64,000 bases of DNA, taken from an uncultured Rhodopila sp. Lineage in GTDB: Bacteria > Pseudomonadota > Alphaproteobacteria > Acetobacterales > Acetobacteraceae. Numbering within the stretch: position 1 is the stretch's first letter; each line of letters opens with the position of its first letter. The notes beneath the pieces are model-generated. The model saw nothing but the letters and a program-made list of their open reading frames with translations, had not been told where the DNA came from and did not search any database. The stretch covers positions 62,001 to 126,000 of the forward strand of contig NZ_CAIWTY010000086.1 in assembly GCF_903915725.1 (NCBI RefSeq). Direction: 5' to 3'. Of this stretch, positions 29,770-38,045 are shown piece by piece. The position numbers and the translations under genes were made by a program.

Positions 29770-30133
29770 GATAACGCCACCGACCGCGTGGACTCCTGAC
29801 GGCGAAAAGCCCATCGCGGCAGCCTCCACCCTGCCGTCGGAAGATGCCCTGATCGAGGCGATTGCGTCGGTGTATGATCCGGAAATCCCGGTCAATATCT
29901 ACGACCTCGGCCTGATCTACGTGGTCGAGATCGCCGATGATGGCGCGGTGAAGGTGGAGATGACGCTGACCGCGCCGGCCTGTCCGAGCGCTCAGGAACT
30001 GCCGGAGCAGGTGCATCAGGCGATCATGTCGCTGGATGGCGTAACGTCCTGCCATGTCGAGACGGTCTGGGATCCGCCGTGGGATCCGTCCCGCATGACC
30101 GAGGAAGCCCGGCTGCAGTTGAATATGTATTAG
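29762..30133 (+). CDS. sufT: SufT/MIP18-family (DUF59) Fe-S maturation protein
   Basis: A 123-residue protein of the MIP18/DUF59 family that helps deliver clusters to target proteins. Motifs: VYDPEIPVNIYDLGLIYVV, LTAPACPSAQELPEQV with the conserved Cys, and WDPPWDPSRMTEEAR. The start is GTG at 29762, 8 bp inside sufU and after AAGGAGG at good spacing; no ATG lies in frame at the right place. A ~30-residue Pro-rich N-terminal leader precedes the domain. Confidence 0.9.
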   Translation: MNEITPPTAWTPDGEKPIAAASTLPSEDALIEAIASVYDPEIPVNIYDLGLIYVVEIADDGAVKVEMTLTAPACPSAQELPEQVHQAIMSLDGVTSCHVETVWDPPWDPSRMTEEARLQLNMY

Positions 30134-30156
30134 TCCATCGCGAATTAGGCTGGATC

Positions 30157-30525
30157 ATGAGCACCACAACGACTGCCCCTCGCAAGACCCGCGAATTGCC
30201 GCCTTTGATGACGCTGACCGACGCTGCCGCCGCTCGGCTGCGCGGGCTGTATGACAAGGGGGAAAAAGGCAAGCTGCTGCGCATCGACGTGAAGACGAAG
30301 GGCTGCTCGGGCATGTCCTACGACATGACCTGGACGGATGCGCCCGCGCCGAGCGACGAGGTCGTCAAGGACAAGGACCTGACCGTCCTGGTGGACCGTA
30401 AGGCCTCGCTGTTCCTTATCGGCACCGTCATGGATTACGAGGTGAAGAACCTGACGTCAGGCTTCACTTTCAGCAATCCGAACGAAAAAGGCCGCTGCGG
30501 CTGCGGGGAAAGCTTCCACGTCTGA
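30157..30525 (+). CDS. sufA: A-type Fe-S carrier (SufA/IscA-like)
   Basis: Carries assembled clusters to apoproteins. About 122 residues with the three conserved Cys: DVKTKGCSGMSYDM, and the C-terminal KGRCGCGESF. FTFSNPN and LTDAAAARLRGLY are further family landmarks. The start at 30157 gives MSTTTTAPRK after a short 23-bp gap from sufT. Last large gene of the suf operon. Confidence 0.94.
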   Translation: MSTTTTAPRKTRELPPLMTLTDAAAARLRGLYDKGEKGKLLRIDVKTKGCSGMSYDMTWTDAPAPSDEVVKDKDLTVLVDRKASLFLIGTVMDYEVKNLTSGFTFSNPNEKGRCGCGESFHV

Positions 30526-30622
30526 CGGCACGGGCGGCAACACCGCTTCTTGAAGCAACGAAAGCCGCGGCAATTGGTTTTGTCTCCGTTAGATTGGCAA
30601 ATGCCATCGCAGGGAGGCATGG

Positions 30623-30697
30623 ATGAACAATATTATCTATATCGTCGGGCTTGTGGTTGTAGTGATCGCGGTGTTGAGCTTCTTCGGGTTGCGGTAG
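30623..30697 (+). CDS. 24-residue single-helix membrane protein
   Basis: Encodes MNNIIYIVGLVVVVIAVLSF followed by FGLR and a TAG stop: one membrane helix with a short polar start and a basic end. GGGAGG lies 8 bases before the ATG, which is strong for so short a frame. I recall near-identical tiny proteins (NTIIYIVGLVV...LSFFGLR) annotated as hypothetical in other alphaproteobacteria, which supports a real gene. It follows sufA by 97 bp. Role unknown; small single-helix proteins often modulate larger membrane complexes. Confidence 0.7.
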   Translation: MNNIIYIVGLVVVVIAVLSFFGLR

Positions 30698-30774
30698 CAG
30701 CGGTTTCTCGTCACGGCCCGGCTTGTCCACGTGAGCGTTAACATCAGCGCCGGCCGCCCGGATAGCGTGCCCGT

Positions 30775-30861
30775 GTCATGGCCGGGCTTGTCCCGGCCAT
30801 CCACGACTCGCGGTGCCGAACCAACCAAGTCGTGGATGGCCGGACCAAGTCCGGCCATGAC
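30775..30861. repeat. Long imperfect inverted repeat (dispersed alphaproteobacterial-type element)
   Basis: Two 34-bp arms (30775-30808 and 30828-30861) pair with only three mismatches around a 19-bp centre. Each arm contains a smaller ATGGCCGG...CCGGCCAT hairpin. A decayed partial copy of the arm lies at about 30710-30735. I recall GTCATGGCCGGGCTTGTCCC-type elements as common intergenic repeats in alphaproteobacterial genomes; only one full copy is in this window. Confidence 0.75.
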
Positions 30862-30973
30862 AACAGGGCGGCGTCCGTGCCGCCGGACCTTACTTTGACG
30901 CCTATGCGTGCTGTCCGGACCCTTTATAGCATCCCGTGCTGCGAGAGATGACCAGTAAAAGCCGGCACGAATG

Positions 30974-31648
30974 TTATGATCCCGCATCCTCCACCAGCAC
31001 CACATGAAGCCGCCGCGGGCCGTGCGCTCCCAACTCCAGCGTCTGCTCAATGTCAGCCGAACGTGACGGCCCGGTGATCAGCATGACGTTGCGCGGCATC
31101 GCGCCGATCTCCGCCCGCAGCTTGTCCCAGGCTTCTTCGTAAGCCCCGACGATCACCGAACTCCGCAGCACGGCGATTTCCGTGTCCGCCAACAGGTTCA
31201 GCGTCACCGGTCGTTGCGGCGAACTCGGCAGCATCAGCGTGCCGGTTTCCGCGATGGCGGCGAAGGCGTGTTGGATGCTGACCGCGTCGGTCGCCTCCGC
31301 CCGCCCTTCCCGGATCTCCAGCAACGGGCGTGTGGACCAGGGAATGGCGCGCAGCTCCGGATGCGGCGCCATGATCAGCGAGCCCGGCAGGTTCTGCGCC
31401 GCCAGGTAATCCGCCACCGCCCCCGGCACCGAGGCCATATCCGCGACGCGGGCGACGGAGCCGAATTCCTTCTCCACGTTGCGCACGAACAGGTCGACTT
31501 GCTGCGCATGCGGCAGCCGGGACCGGGCGGGGATCAGGTGGCGCGGATGCTCCGCCATTCGCCGTTGCAGCATCACCGCCTGCTGCTCCGGCAGCGGGCC
31601 GCGCTTCAGGCCGCGGCGGATCGCGGTCAGGATCGATTGCTTGCTCAT
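30974..31648 (-). CDS. lutC: Lactate utilization protein LutC
   Basis: Small subunit of the LutABC L-lactate oxidation system (224 residues, LUD domain). The N-terminus is helical and basic (SKQSILTAIRRGLKRG), then the LUD fold: AIAETGTLMLPSS, TLNLLADTEIAVLRSSVIVG, VMLITGPSRSADIEQTLELG and HGPRRLHVVLVED. The ATG at 31648 overlaps the lutB stop by 4 bp. Together with LutB it would pass electrons from lactate oxidation. Confidence 0.9.
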   Translation of the reverse strand: MSKQSILTAIRRGLKRGPLPEQQAVMLQRRMAEHPRHLIPARSRLPHAQQVDLFVRNVEKEFGSVARVADMASVPGAVADYLAAQNLPGSLIMAPHPELRAIPWSTRPLLEIREGRAEATDAVSIQHAFAAIAETGTLMLPSSPQRPVTLNLLADTEIAVLRSSVIVGAYEEAWDKLRAEIGAMPRNVMLITGPSRSADIEQTLELGAHGPRRLHVVLVEDAGS

Positions 31649-33069
31649 CGGCCGCGTCCCGACCGGGCGTAGCGGGCGAAGAACGTATCCCCCTCCGGCG
31701 CCGGCAGATCGCGGCCATCCGTCCAGCCAGTCACCAGCGGCAGGCTGGAGAAGCGGCCTTTCTTGCGTCCGAGCCAGCCCAGCGCGGCCGAGGAGGCTCG
31801 CGTCGCCAGCCGATACAGCCACGGGCGCCGGGCGAGGAACGCCCACAATCCCATGTTGGTCCGCGTTGCACCCGGCGTTAGGTGCCGCTCGAACTCCCGT
31901 TCACGCCAGTGACGCATCAGCCCGGGCAGCGGGATCTTCACCGGACACACGCTCTCGCATTTGCCGCAGAAGGTGGAGGCGTTCGGCAGATGCCCCGCCT
32001 TGTCCACCCCGATCAGCCCGGGAGTCAAAACCGACCCCATCGGTCCCGGATAGACCCAGCCATAGGCGTGGCCGCCGACGGCGCCATAAACCGGACAATG
32101 GTTCATGCAGGCGGCGCAGCGGATGCACCGCAGCATGTCCTGAAAATCCGTCCCCAGCATGGCCGAACGACCGTTGTCGATCAGGACGACGTGGTATTCC
32201 TCGGGGCCGTCCAGGTCGCCCGGCCGCCGCGCGCCGGTGGAGAACGTGGTGTAGACCGAGAAATCCTGGCCGGTGGCGGACCGTGCCAGCAGCCGCAGCA
32301 GGGACGTTGCGTCCTCCAGCGTCGGCACGCATTTCTCGATGCTGGCCAGCACGATGTGGACGCGCGGCAGGGTCTGCGTCAGGTCGCCGTTGCCTTCGTT
32401 GGTGACGATGATGCTGCTGCCGGTCTCGGCGATCAGGAAGTTGGCGCCGGTGATGCCCACGTCGGCGGCGAGGAACTTCGAGCGCAGTTTCGTCCGTGCC
32501 TCGATCAGCACGTCCCTGCGTTCATTGAACGTGCGATCGGCCGGCAGGTCGGTGTGGGCTTTGCGGAAGGCGCTCTCCCAGTCATCCATGTTCAGATGGA
32601 AGGCGGGCGCGATGATGTGGCTGGGCAGTTCGTGCCGAAGCTGGATGATGTATTCGCCCAGGTCGGTTTCTATCGGCTGGATGCCGTTTTCCTCCAGGTG
32701 GTCGTTGATGGCGATTTCCTCGCCGATCATGGATTTGCCCTTGGTGACGGTGCGGGCGTTGGCGGCCTGGCAGATCGCCAGGACGACGGCCCGAGCCTCC
32801 CCGGCATCGGCGCACCAGTGCACCTTGCCGCCGGATTCCAGCACCTTCGCCTCGTAGGCCTCCAGATAGAAGTCCAGGTTCGCCAGCGCGTGGTTCTTGA
32901 TGTCCCGCCCGGTGTTCCGCAGTTCCTCGAACTCCGGCAGGGCCGCGACCGCGGCGGCGCGGCGGGCGATGAAGCTCGGCCCGCTGCGGGCCAGCGCCTT
33001 CTGTAGTCCGGCATTGCCCAGCGCGTCGTGGGCGTTCTTCTTGAAGGCCTGTGAGGTGGCGATATGCAT
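31645..33069 (-). CDS. lutB: Lactate utilization Fe-S protein LutB
   Basis: About 474 residues: an N-terminal LUD domain (VTKGKSMIGEEIAINDHLE, LIAETGSSIIVTNEGNGDL) and a C-terminal ferredoxin-like part with two 4Fe-4S motifs, CIRCAACMNHCPVYG and CGKCESVCPVKIPLPGL. The start at 33069 (MHIATSQAF) gives the family length; in-frame 33096 is also possible. LutA, the third subunit, is not next to it: the upstream neighbour is divergent. lutA must be elsewhere or replaced. Confidence 0.92.
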   Translation of the reverse strand: MHIATSQAFKKNAHDALGNAGLQKALARSGPSFIARRAAAVAALPEFEELRNTGRDIKNHALANLDFYLEAYEAKVLESGGKVHWCADAGEARAVVLAICQAANARTVTKGKSMIGEEIAINDHLEENGIQPIETDLGEYIIQLRHELPSHIIAPAFHLNMDDWESAFRKAHTDLPADRTFNERRDVLIEARTKLRSKFLAADVGITGANFLIAETGSSIIVTNEGNGDLTQTLPRVHIVLASIEKCVPTLEDATSLLRLLARSATGQDFSVYTTFSTGARRPGDLDGPEEYHVVLIDNGRSAMLGTDFQDMLRCIRCAACMNHCPVYGAVGGHAYGWVYPGPMGSVLTPGLIGVDKAGHLPNASTFCGKCESVCPVKIPLPGLMRHWREREFERHLTPGATRTNMGLWAFLARRPWLYRLATRASSAALGWLGRKKGRFSSLPLVTGWTDGRDLPAPEGDTFFARYARSGRGR

Positions 33070-33192
33070 GGCGTTTCCCGGACGAGCGTTTGACATTTGA
33101 TAGCGCCCGCGGCGGCTGTTGGCCATGGGCTTGGCGTGCGAACGATGCTCCGTTATCCCTTCACATAAACCGCTTGCCGAGGGAACAAGACC

Positions 33193-34263
33193 ATGACGCG
33201 CACGCACAGTATCGCGGTCCTGCCCGGCGACGGTATCGGCAAGGAGACGGTGCCGGAATCGCTGAAGGTGCTGGATGCCGCGTCACGGCGCTTCGGCTTC
33301 GACCTGAACCTGACGCATTACGACTGGTCGTGCGAAACCTACAAGGACACCGGCCAGATGATGCCGGCCGACGGGTTGGACCAGTTGGCGAAGTCCGACT
33401 CGATCCTGCTCGGCGCGGTCGGCTGGCCGGGCGTGCCGGATCACGTGTCCTTGTGGGGGCTGCTGATCCCGATCCGCCGTGGCTTCGACCAGTATGCGAA
33501 CGTCCGGCCATGCAAGCTGATGCCGGGCGTGCGGACGCCTCTGGCCGAGCGCACGGAGGCGGATATCGATTTCTACGTGGTGCGGGAAAACACCGAGGGC
33601 GAGTATTCCTCCGTCGGCGGCCGCATGTTCGAGGGCACGGACCGGGAGTTCGTCACGCAGCAGAGCGTGTTCACCCGGATCGGTGTGGACCGCATCCTGA
33701 AATACGCGTTCGAACTGGCGATGACCCGGCCGAAGAAGCATGTGACCTCGGCGACGAAGTCGAACGGCATCATCCACACCATGCCCTACTGGGACGAGCG
33801 GTTCGCCGTGCTGGCGAAGCAGTATCCCGAGGTCCGGACGGACCAGTACCACATCGACATCCTGTGCGCGCAGTTCGTGCAGCATCCCGATTGGTTCGAT
33901 GTGGTGGTCGGGTCCAACCTGTTCGGCGATATCCTGTCCGATCTCGGCCCCGCGGTGGCGGGGTCTATCGGCATCGCGCCGTCGGCCAATATCAATCCCG
34001 AGCGGGTGTTTCCGTCGATGTTCGAGCCGGTGCATGGCTCCGCGCCGGACATCGCCGGCAAGTTCATCTGCAATCCGATCGGACAGATTTGGTCCGCCGC
34101 GCTGATGCTGGAACATCTCGGGGAGGTGGAGGCAGGGGCCGCGATAATCGCGGCAATCGAAACCTTGCTGCGCGACAGCGGCCCGAAGACGCGCGATATG
34201 GGCGGTCAGGCCGGGACGGAGGACGTGGGCACCGCGATTGCGGAACTGGTTGCAGCGAGTTGA
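33193..34263 (+). CDS. Tartrate / D-malate dehydrogenase (isopropylmalate dehydrogenase family)
   Basis: NAD- and metal-dependent oxidative decarboxylase of 356 residues. Motifs: AVLPGDGIGKETVPESL, SILLGAVGWPGVPDHVSLWG, RRGFDQYANVRPCKLMPGV, VVRENTEGEYSSVGG, catalytic Lys/Tyr region TSATKSNGI and the metal Asp in GDILSDLGPAVAGSIGIAPS. The DHVSLWGLLIPIRR segment is typical of the TtuC/DmlA branch rather than LeuB. Divergent from lutB across ~120 bp, suggesting shared control of small-hydroxyacid use. Confidence 0.9.
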   Translation: MTRTHSIAVLPGDGIGKETVPESLKVLDAASRRFGFDLNLTHYDWSCETYKDTGQMMPADGLDQLAKSDSILLGAVGWPGVPDHVSLWGLLIPIRRGFDQYANVRPCKLMPGVRTPLAERTEADIDFYVVRENTEGEYSSVGGRMFEGTDREFVTQQSVFTRIGVDRILKYAFELAMTRPKKHVTSATKSNGIIHTMPYWDERFAVLAKQYPEVRTDQYHIDILCAQFVQHPDWFDVVVGSNLFGDILSDLGPAVAGSIGIAPSANINPERVFPSMFEPVHGSAPDIAGKFICNPIGQIWSAALMLEHLGEVEAGAAIIAAIETLLRDSGPKTRDMGGQAGTEDVGTAIAELVAAS

Positions 34264-34299
34264 GAGCAGCCTGCCGCATCGACAGGCGAACCGTAGCCG

Positions 34300-34334
34300 T
34301 TGGGATTGCGGCGTGCTGATGCCGCCAATCCCAA
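34300..34334. terminator. Stem-loop after the tartrate/D-malate dehydrogenase gene
   Basis: TTGGGATTGCGGC and GCCGCCAATCCCAA pair over 13 bases with one bulged base, around an 8-base loop, 37 bp after the dehydrogenase stop. It also lies just after the small minus-strand frame at 34362-34436, so it could end both. Confidence 0.6.
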
Positions 34335-34361
34335 AGCGGCCTTACAGATTTGCGGTACGGT

Positions 34362-34436
34362 TTACGGCAGCTTGAGAAGGTAAATCGTAGCGCCCGCAGT
34401 TCCGAACAAGATCCAACCCCAAACGAAGAATGACAT
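34362..34436 (-). CDS. Possible 24-residue membrane protein
   Basis: A short frame encoding MSFFVWGWILFGTAGATIYL followed by LKLP and TAA. It is one hydrophobic helix with aromatic residues at the start, preceded by GGGGAAG 6 bases before the ATG, and lies in an otherwise empty 390-bp gap with a stem-loop after its stop. It could be a genuine small membrane protein, but there is no homology I recognise. Confidence 0.42.
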   Translation of the reverse strand: MSFFVWGWILFGTAGATIYLLKLP

Positions 34437-34654
34437 AGCGCTTCCCCTACTTTGAGCACCACTAATTTGACTGGCGTGGCCGCGCCAAAACGCGATCACC
34501 TCGAAACAATGGCACAAACCCGGGCTTGTGGCTATAGCATTGCGGCAACCCCTCCATGCTGTAACACGACGGCGGGAGGGACGCTGGACGTCTCAACCTG
34601 CCGCCCCTACTGGACAGTAAGACTCATAGTTCCAGAGCGGGGGAGACGTTTGGC

Positions 34655-35953
34655 ATGAGGTTCGGTCTGATCTACGAATTGCAATTGCCGCGGCCATGGG
34701 ACGCGGACTCCGAGCATCGGCTGGTCCAGGACGCGCTGGCCGAGGTCGAAGCGGCCGATCGGCTGGGGTTCGACTATGTCTGGGCCAACGAACACCACTT
34801 TCTGGAGGAGTACTCGCACAACTCCGCCCCCGAGGTATTCCTCGCCGCGGCGGCCGGGCGCACCAGGCAGATCCGTGTCGGTCACGCTGTTGTGCTCTCA
34901 CCGCCCGGCTACAACCCGCCTGCGCATGTGGCCGAACGGATCGCCATGCTTGACCTGGTGTCCTCGGGCCGCGCGGAATGGGGCACCGGATCGTCCGCGT
35001 CACGCGCCGAGTTGGAAGGCTTCAACATCGACCCGGCGCTTAAGAAGCTGATGTGGGCCGAGGCGACCGAACAGAGCGCCAACATGATGGCGATGACCCC
35101 CTATCCGGGCTTCAAGGGCGCGTTCTTCTCGATGCCGGCCCGCAATGTCATCCCCAAGCCCTTGCAAAAGCCGCACCCGCCGCTCTGGCTCGCCTGCTCG
35201 AACAAGGAGACGATCCATGTCGCTGCCCGCAACGGTGTCGGCGCGCTCGCCTTTGCCTTCGTCGATCCCGCCGAGGCGGCGAAATGGGCAGGCGAATACT
35301 ACGAGATCATCAAATCCGAGGAGTGCGTGCCGATCGGCCATGCGGTGAACGCCAATATCGCGATGGCGACCGGCTTCTCGGTGCATCACGATGAGGCGGA
35401 GGCGATCCGCCGCGGCGGCGACGGCTTCCGGTTCTTCGGCTTCGCGCTGGGCCATCACTACGTGTATGGCGAGCACGTCCCGGGCGTAACGAATGTGTGG
35501 GAGCGGTTCGAACGCGGGCGGGACGCGATGCCCCCCGCCGTCGGCAACGGCATCGGCACCCCAGCGCAACTCATTGATCGTCTTACGCAATATCAGGATG
35601 CCGGGGTCGATCAGGTGATCTTCGTCCAGCAGGCGGGGCGCAATACGCATGCGGATATCATCGCGTCGCTCGGGTTGTTCGCGGCCGAGGTGATGCCGGT
35701 GATGAAAGCCGATCAGGCGGCGCGCGACGCCCGCAAGCAGGCGGAGCTGGCGCCGTATATCGAAGCGGCGCTGAAGCGGAAGAACTGGATGCGCCCGCTC
35801 GCGCCGGACGCGATCCCGCCGATCCCCGCCTACGGCCGTTCGGTGGTTGCGGGCGAAGGGACACCGAACGCGCTCGCAGCTCGGCGTGGCGGCGGCATCA
35901 ACATCCCGGCCGAGGATCCGTCCGAACGGCGACGTGTGGCCGGGGACGATTAG
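34655..35953 (+). CDS. LLM-class flavin-dependent monooxygenase (luciferase-like)
   Basis: Bacterial-luciferase-type TIM barrel of 432 residues, using reduced flavin. Motifs: MRFGLIYELQLPRPWD, FDYVWANEHHFLEEYSHNSA, IRVGHAVVLSPPGYNPPAHV, RAEWGTGSSASRAELEGF and PLWLACSN. The WANEHHFLEEYS segment is shared with alkanal monooxygenase-like enzymes. A ~60-residue tail after the barrel (PPIPAYGRSVVAGEGTPNAL) is not typical. GGGGGAG precedes the ATG. It is 131 bp before the CoA transferase on the same strand, so both may serve one catabolic route; substrate unknown. Confidence 0.88.
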   Translation: MRFGLIYELQLPRPWDADSEHRLVQDALAEVEAADRLGFDYVWANEHHFLEEYSHNSAPEVFLAAAAGRTRQIRVGHAVVLSPPGYNPPAHVAERIAMLDLVSSGRAEWGTGSSASRAELEGFNIDPALKKLMWAEATEQSANMMAMTPYPGFKGAFFSMPARNVIPKPLQKPHPPLWLACSNKETIHVAARNGVGALAFAFVDPAEAAKWAGEYYEIIKSEECVPIGHAVNANIAMATGFSVHHDEAEAIRRGGDGFRFFGFALGHHYVYGEHVPGVTNVWERFERGRDAMPPAVGNGIGTPAQLIDRLTQYQDAGVDQVIFVQQAGRNTHADIIASLGLFAAEVMPVMKADQAARDARKQAELAPYIEAALKRKNWMRPLAPDAIPPIPAYGRSVVAGEGTPNALAARRGGGINIPAEDPSERRRVAGDD

Positions 35954-36084
35954 CGACACGCCACAGAAGCTGACGGCATGGAATAGTTGTCGAAGGCTTG
36001 GCGCTGGCGGGGTAAGGATACGCCCCGCCGGCCCGGATCTTCTCGATCCCCATCCACCGGAATTCAGCGGAGGAACGAGGATCC

Positions 36085-38034
36085 ATGCGCAGCAAGATCG
36101 TGACGGCCGATGAAGCAATCGCCCTGATCCGCGACGGCGACACCGTCTCCAACACCGGCTTCGTCCAGACGTGCTTCGCCGAGGCCCTGCTGGCGGCGGT
36201 GGAACGCCGCTTCCTGACGACCGGCAGCCCCCGCAACCTCACGCTGTTCGCCGCCGCCGGTCAGGGTGACGGCAAGGAGCTCGGGGTCAATCACCTCGGG
36301 CATGAGGGTTTGCTGCGCCGCGTCGTCGCCGGACATTGGGCACGGATGCCGAAGGTCAGCCGCCTGGCGCTGGACAACAAGATCCAGGCCTACAACCTGC
36401 CGCAGGGCATCATCTGCCAGCTTTTCCGCGACCTTGCCGGTGGCAAACCCGGCACCTTCTCCAAGGTCGGCCTGCACACCTTCGTCGATCCGCGCCACGG
36501 CGGCGGCCGGGTCAATGAGGTCACCACCAAGGACATCGTCAAGCTGGTCGATGTCGATGGCGAGGAGTGGCTGTTCTACAAAGTCGGCAAGGTCGATGTT
36601 GCGCTTATCCGCGGCACCACCGCCGACACCTTCGGCAATATCACCATGGAGCGGGAAGCGCTGACGCTGAACAACCTGTCCATGGCGATGGCCGCCAAGA
36701 ACAGCAACGGCATCGTCATCGCCCAGGTGGAACGCATCGCCGAGCACGGCACCCTGCCGCCGCGGCAGGTCAAAATTCCCGGCATCCTGGTGGACTGCAT
36801 CGTGGTGGCTCAGCCGCATGAGCACCGGCAAACCGTCGCCACGCAATACAATGGCGCGTTTTCCGGCGAATTCCGCGTTCCCCGTGCCAGCGTGCCATCG
36901 ACCGCGATCAACGAACGCAAGATCATCGCCCGCCGCGCCGCGTTCGAGTTGCCGCCGAACGGCATTATCAACCTCGGGGTCGGCATGCCCGAAGGCGTCG
37001 CCGCGGTGGCCAATGAGGAGCACATCTCGCACCTGCTGACCTTCACCGTGGAGTCCGGCCTGATCGGCGGCATTCCAAGCAGCGGCGCCGACTTCGGCAC
37101 CGGCGTGAACATGGATGCGGTGCTCGATGAGAACCAGCAGTTCGACTTCTACGATGGCGGCGGCCTGGATATGGCGTGCCTCGGGATGGCGGAGTGCGAC
37201 GAAGCCGGCAACGTCAACGTCAGCCGCTTCGGCGGAAGGCTGACGGGGGCGGGCGGCTTCATCAACATCAGCCAGAATGCGCGGCTTGTGGTGTTCGTCG
37301 GAACCTTCACCGGCTCCGGCCTGAAAGTGGCGGTGGAAAACGGCGAACTGCGCATTCTGGAGGAAGGCAAGCAGCGAAAATTCCGCAAACAGGTCGAGCA
37401 GATCACCTTCAACGGGCAATACGCTTACGACCGAGGCAAGCCGATCTATTACGTTACCGAACGATGCGTGTTCCGCCGGGTCCGCCGCGGCCTGGCGCTG
37501 ATCGAGGTCGCACCAGGAATAGACGTCGCGCGGGACATCCTGCCGCACATGGACTTCGAGCCGATCATCGGCGAGTACGGCATCATGGACGCGCGCATCT
37601 TCAGTCCGGACGCGATGGACCTGCAGACGGAGTTACTGAATCTGTCGCTGCCGGAACGGGTGATTTACGATGCTGACCGGAACATTCTGTTCCTGAATTT
37701 CGAAGGGATGTATGTGCGGGTTGCGCAGGACGTCAAAGCCATCTGGGACATTTGCGAACAGCGCTGCAAAGCCGCCGGCAAACCGGTCGGCGTCGTTATC
37801 AACTACGATCGATTCCGCATTTCGCAGGACATGCTCGACGCCTACGCCGAGATGGACCGGTATTTCCTGGCGCATTACTTCACCAAAATTACCCGTTATG
37901 CCACCAGCGCGTTCCTGCGGGCGAAGCTCGGCGAGGCGTTCTCGCAACGCAACATCGCGCCGCATGTGTTCGAGCGCAAGGAGGAAGCCCAGGCGTTCCT
38001 TGCGGCGAGCCGGGGAAGCGGGACCGACCCATGA
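36085..38034 (+). CDS. Acyl-CoA:acetate/3-ketoacid CoA transferase (YdiF-like) with C-terminal extra domain
   Basis: Family I CoA transferase with alpha and beta halves fused: the alpha half opens with IVTADEAIALIRDGDTVSNTG and the beta half has GIINLGVGMPEGVAAVANEE and the active-site Glu in LTFTVESGLIGGIPSSG. The enzyme forms a glutamyl-CoA intermediate when swapping CoA between acids. YdiF-type enzymes are ~520-530 residues; this is 649, with residues ~535-645 forming a separate alpha/beta domain (RVIYDADRNILFLNFEGMYV ... GKPVGVVINYDRFRIS) resembling a STAS/SpoIIAA-like fold. GGAGGAACGAGG precedes the ATG. Confidence 0.9.
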   Translation: MRSKIVTADEAIALIRDGDTVSNTGFVQTCFAEALLAAVERRFLTTGSPRNLTLFAAAGQGDGKELGVNHLGHEGLLRRVVAGHWARMPKVSRLALDNKIQAYNLPQGIICQLFRDLAGGKPGTFSKVGLHTFVDPRHGGGRVNEVTTKDIVKLVDVDGEEWLFYKVGKVDVALIRGTTADTFGNITMEREALTLNNLSMAMAAKNSNGIVIAQVERIAEHGTLPPRQVKIPGILVDCIVVAQPHEHRQTVATQYNGAFSGEFRVPRASVPSTAINERKIIARRAAFELPPNGIINLGVGMPEGVAAVANEEHISHLLTFTVESGLIGGIPSSGADFGTGVNMDAVLDENQQFDFYDGGGLDMACLGMAECDEAGNVNVSRFGGRLTGAGGFINISQNARLVVFVGTFTGSGLKVAVENGELRILEEGKQRKFRKQVEQITFNGQYAYDRGKPIYYVTERCVFRRVRRGLALIEVAPGIDVARDILPHMDFEPIIGEYGIMDARIFSPDAMDLQTELLNLSLPERVIYDADRNILFLNFEGMYVRVAQDVKAIWDICEQRCKAAGKPVGVVINYDRFRISQDMLDAYAEMDRYFLAHYFTKITRYATSAFLRAKLGEAFSQRNIAPHVFERKEEAQAFLAASRGSGTDP

Positions 38035-38045
38035 CAGCCGGTGGA

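Noticed and set aside
34452-34658. 68-residue plus-strand frame before the luciferase-like gene
   Set aside because: Its composition is atypical, it overlaps the ribosome binding site of the real gene, and it shows no motif.
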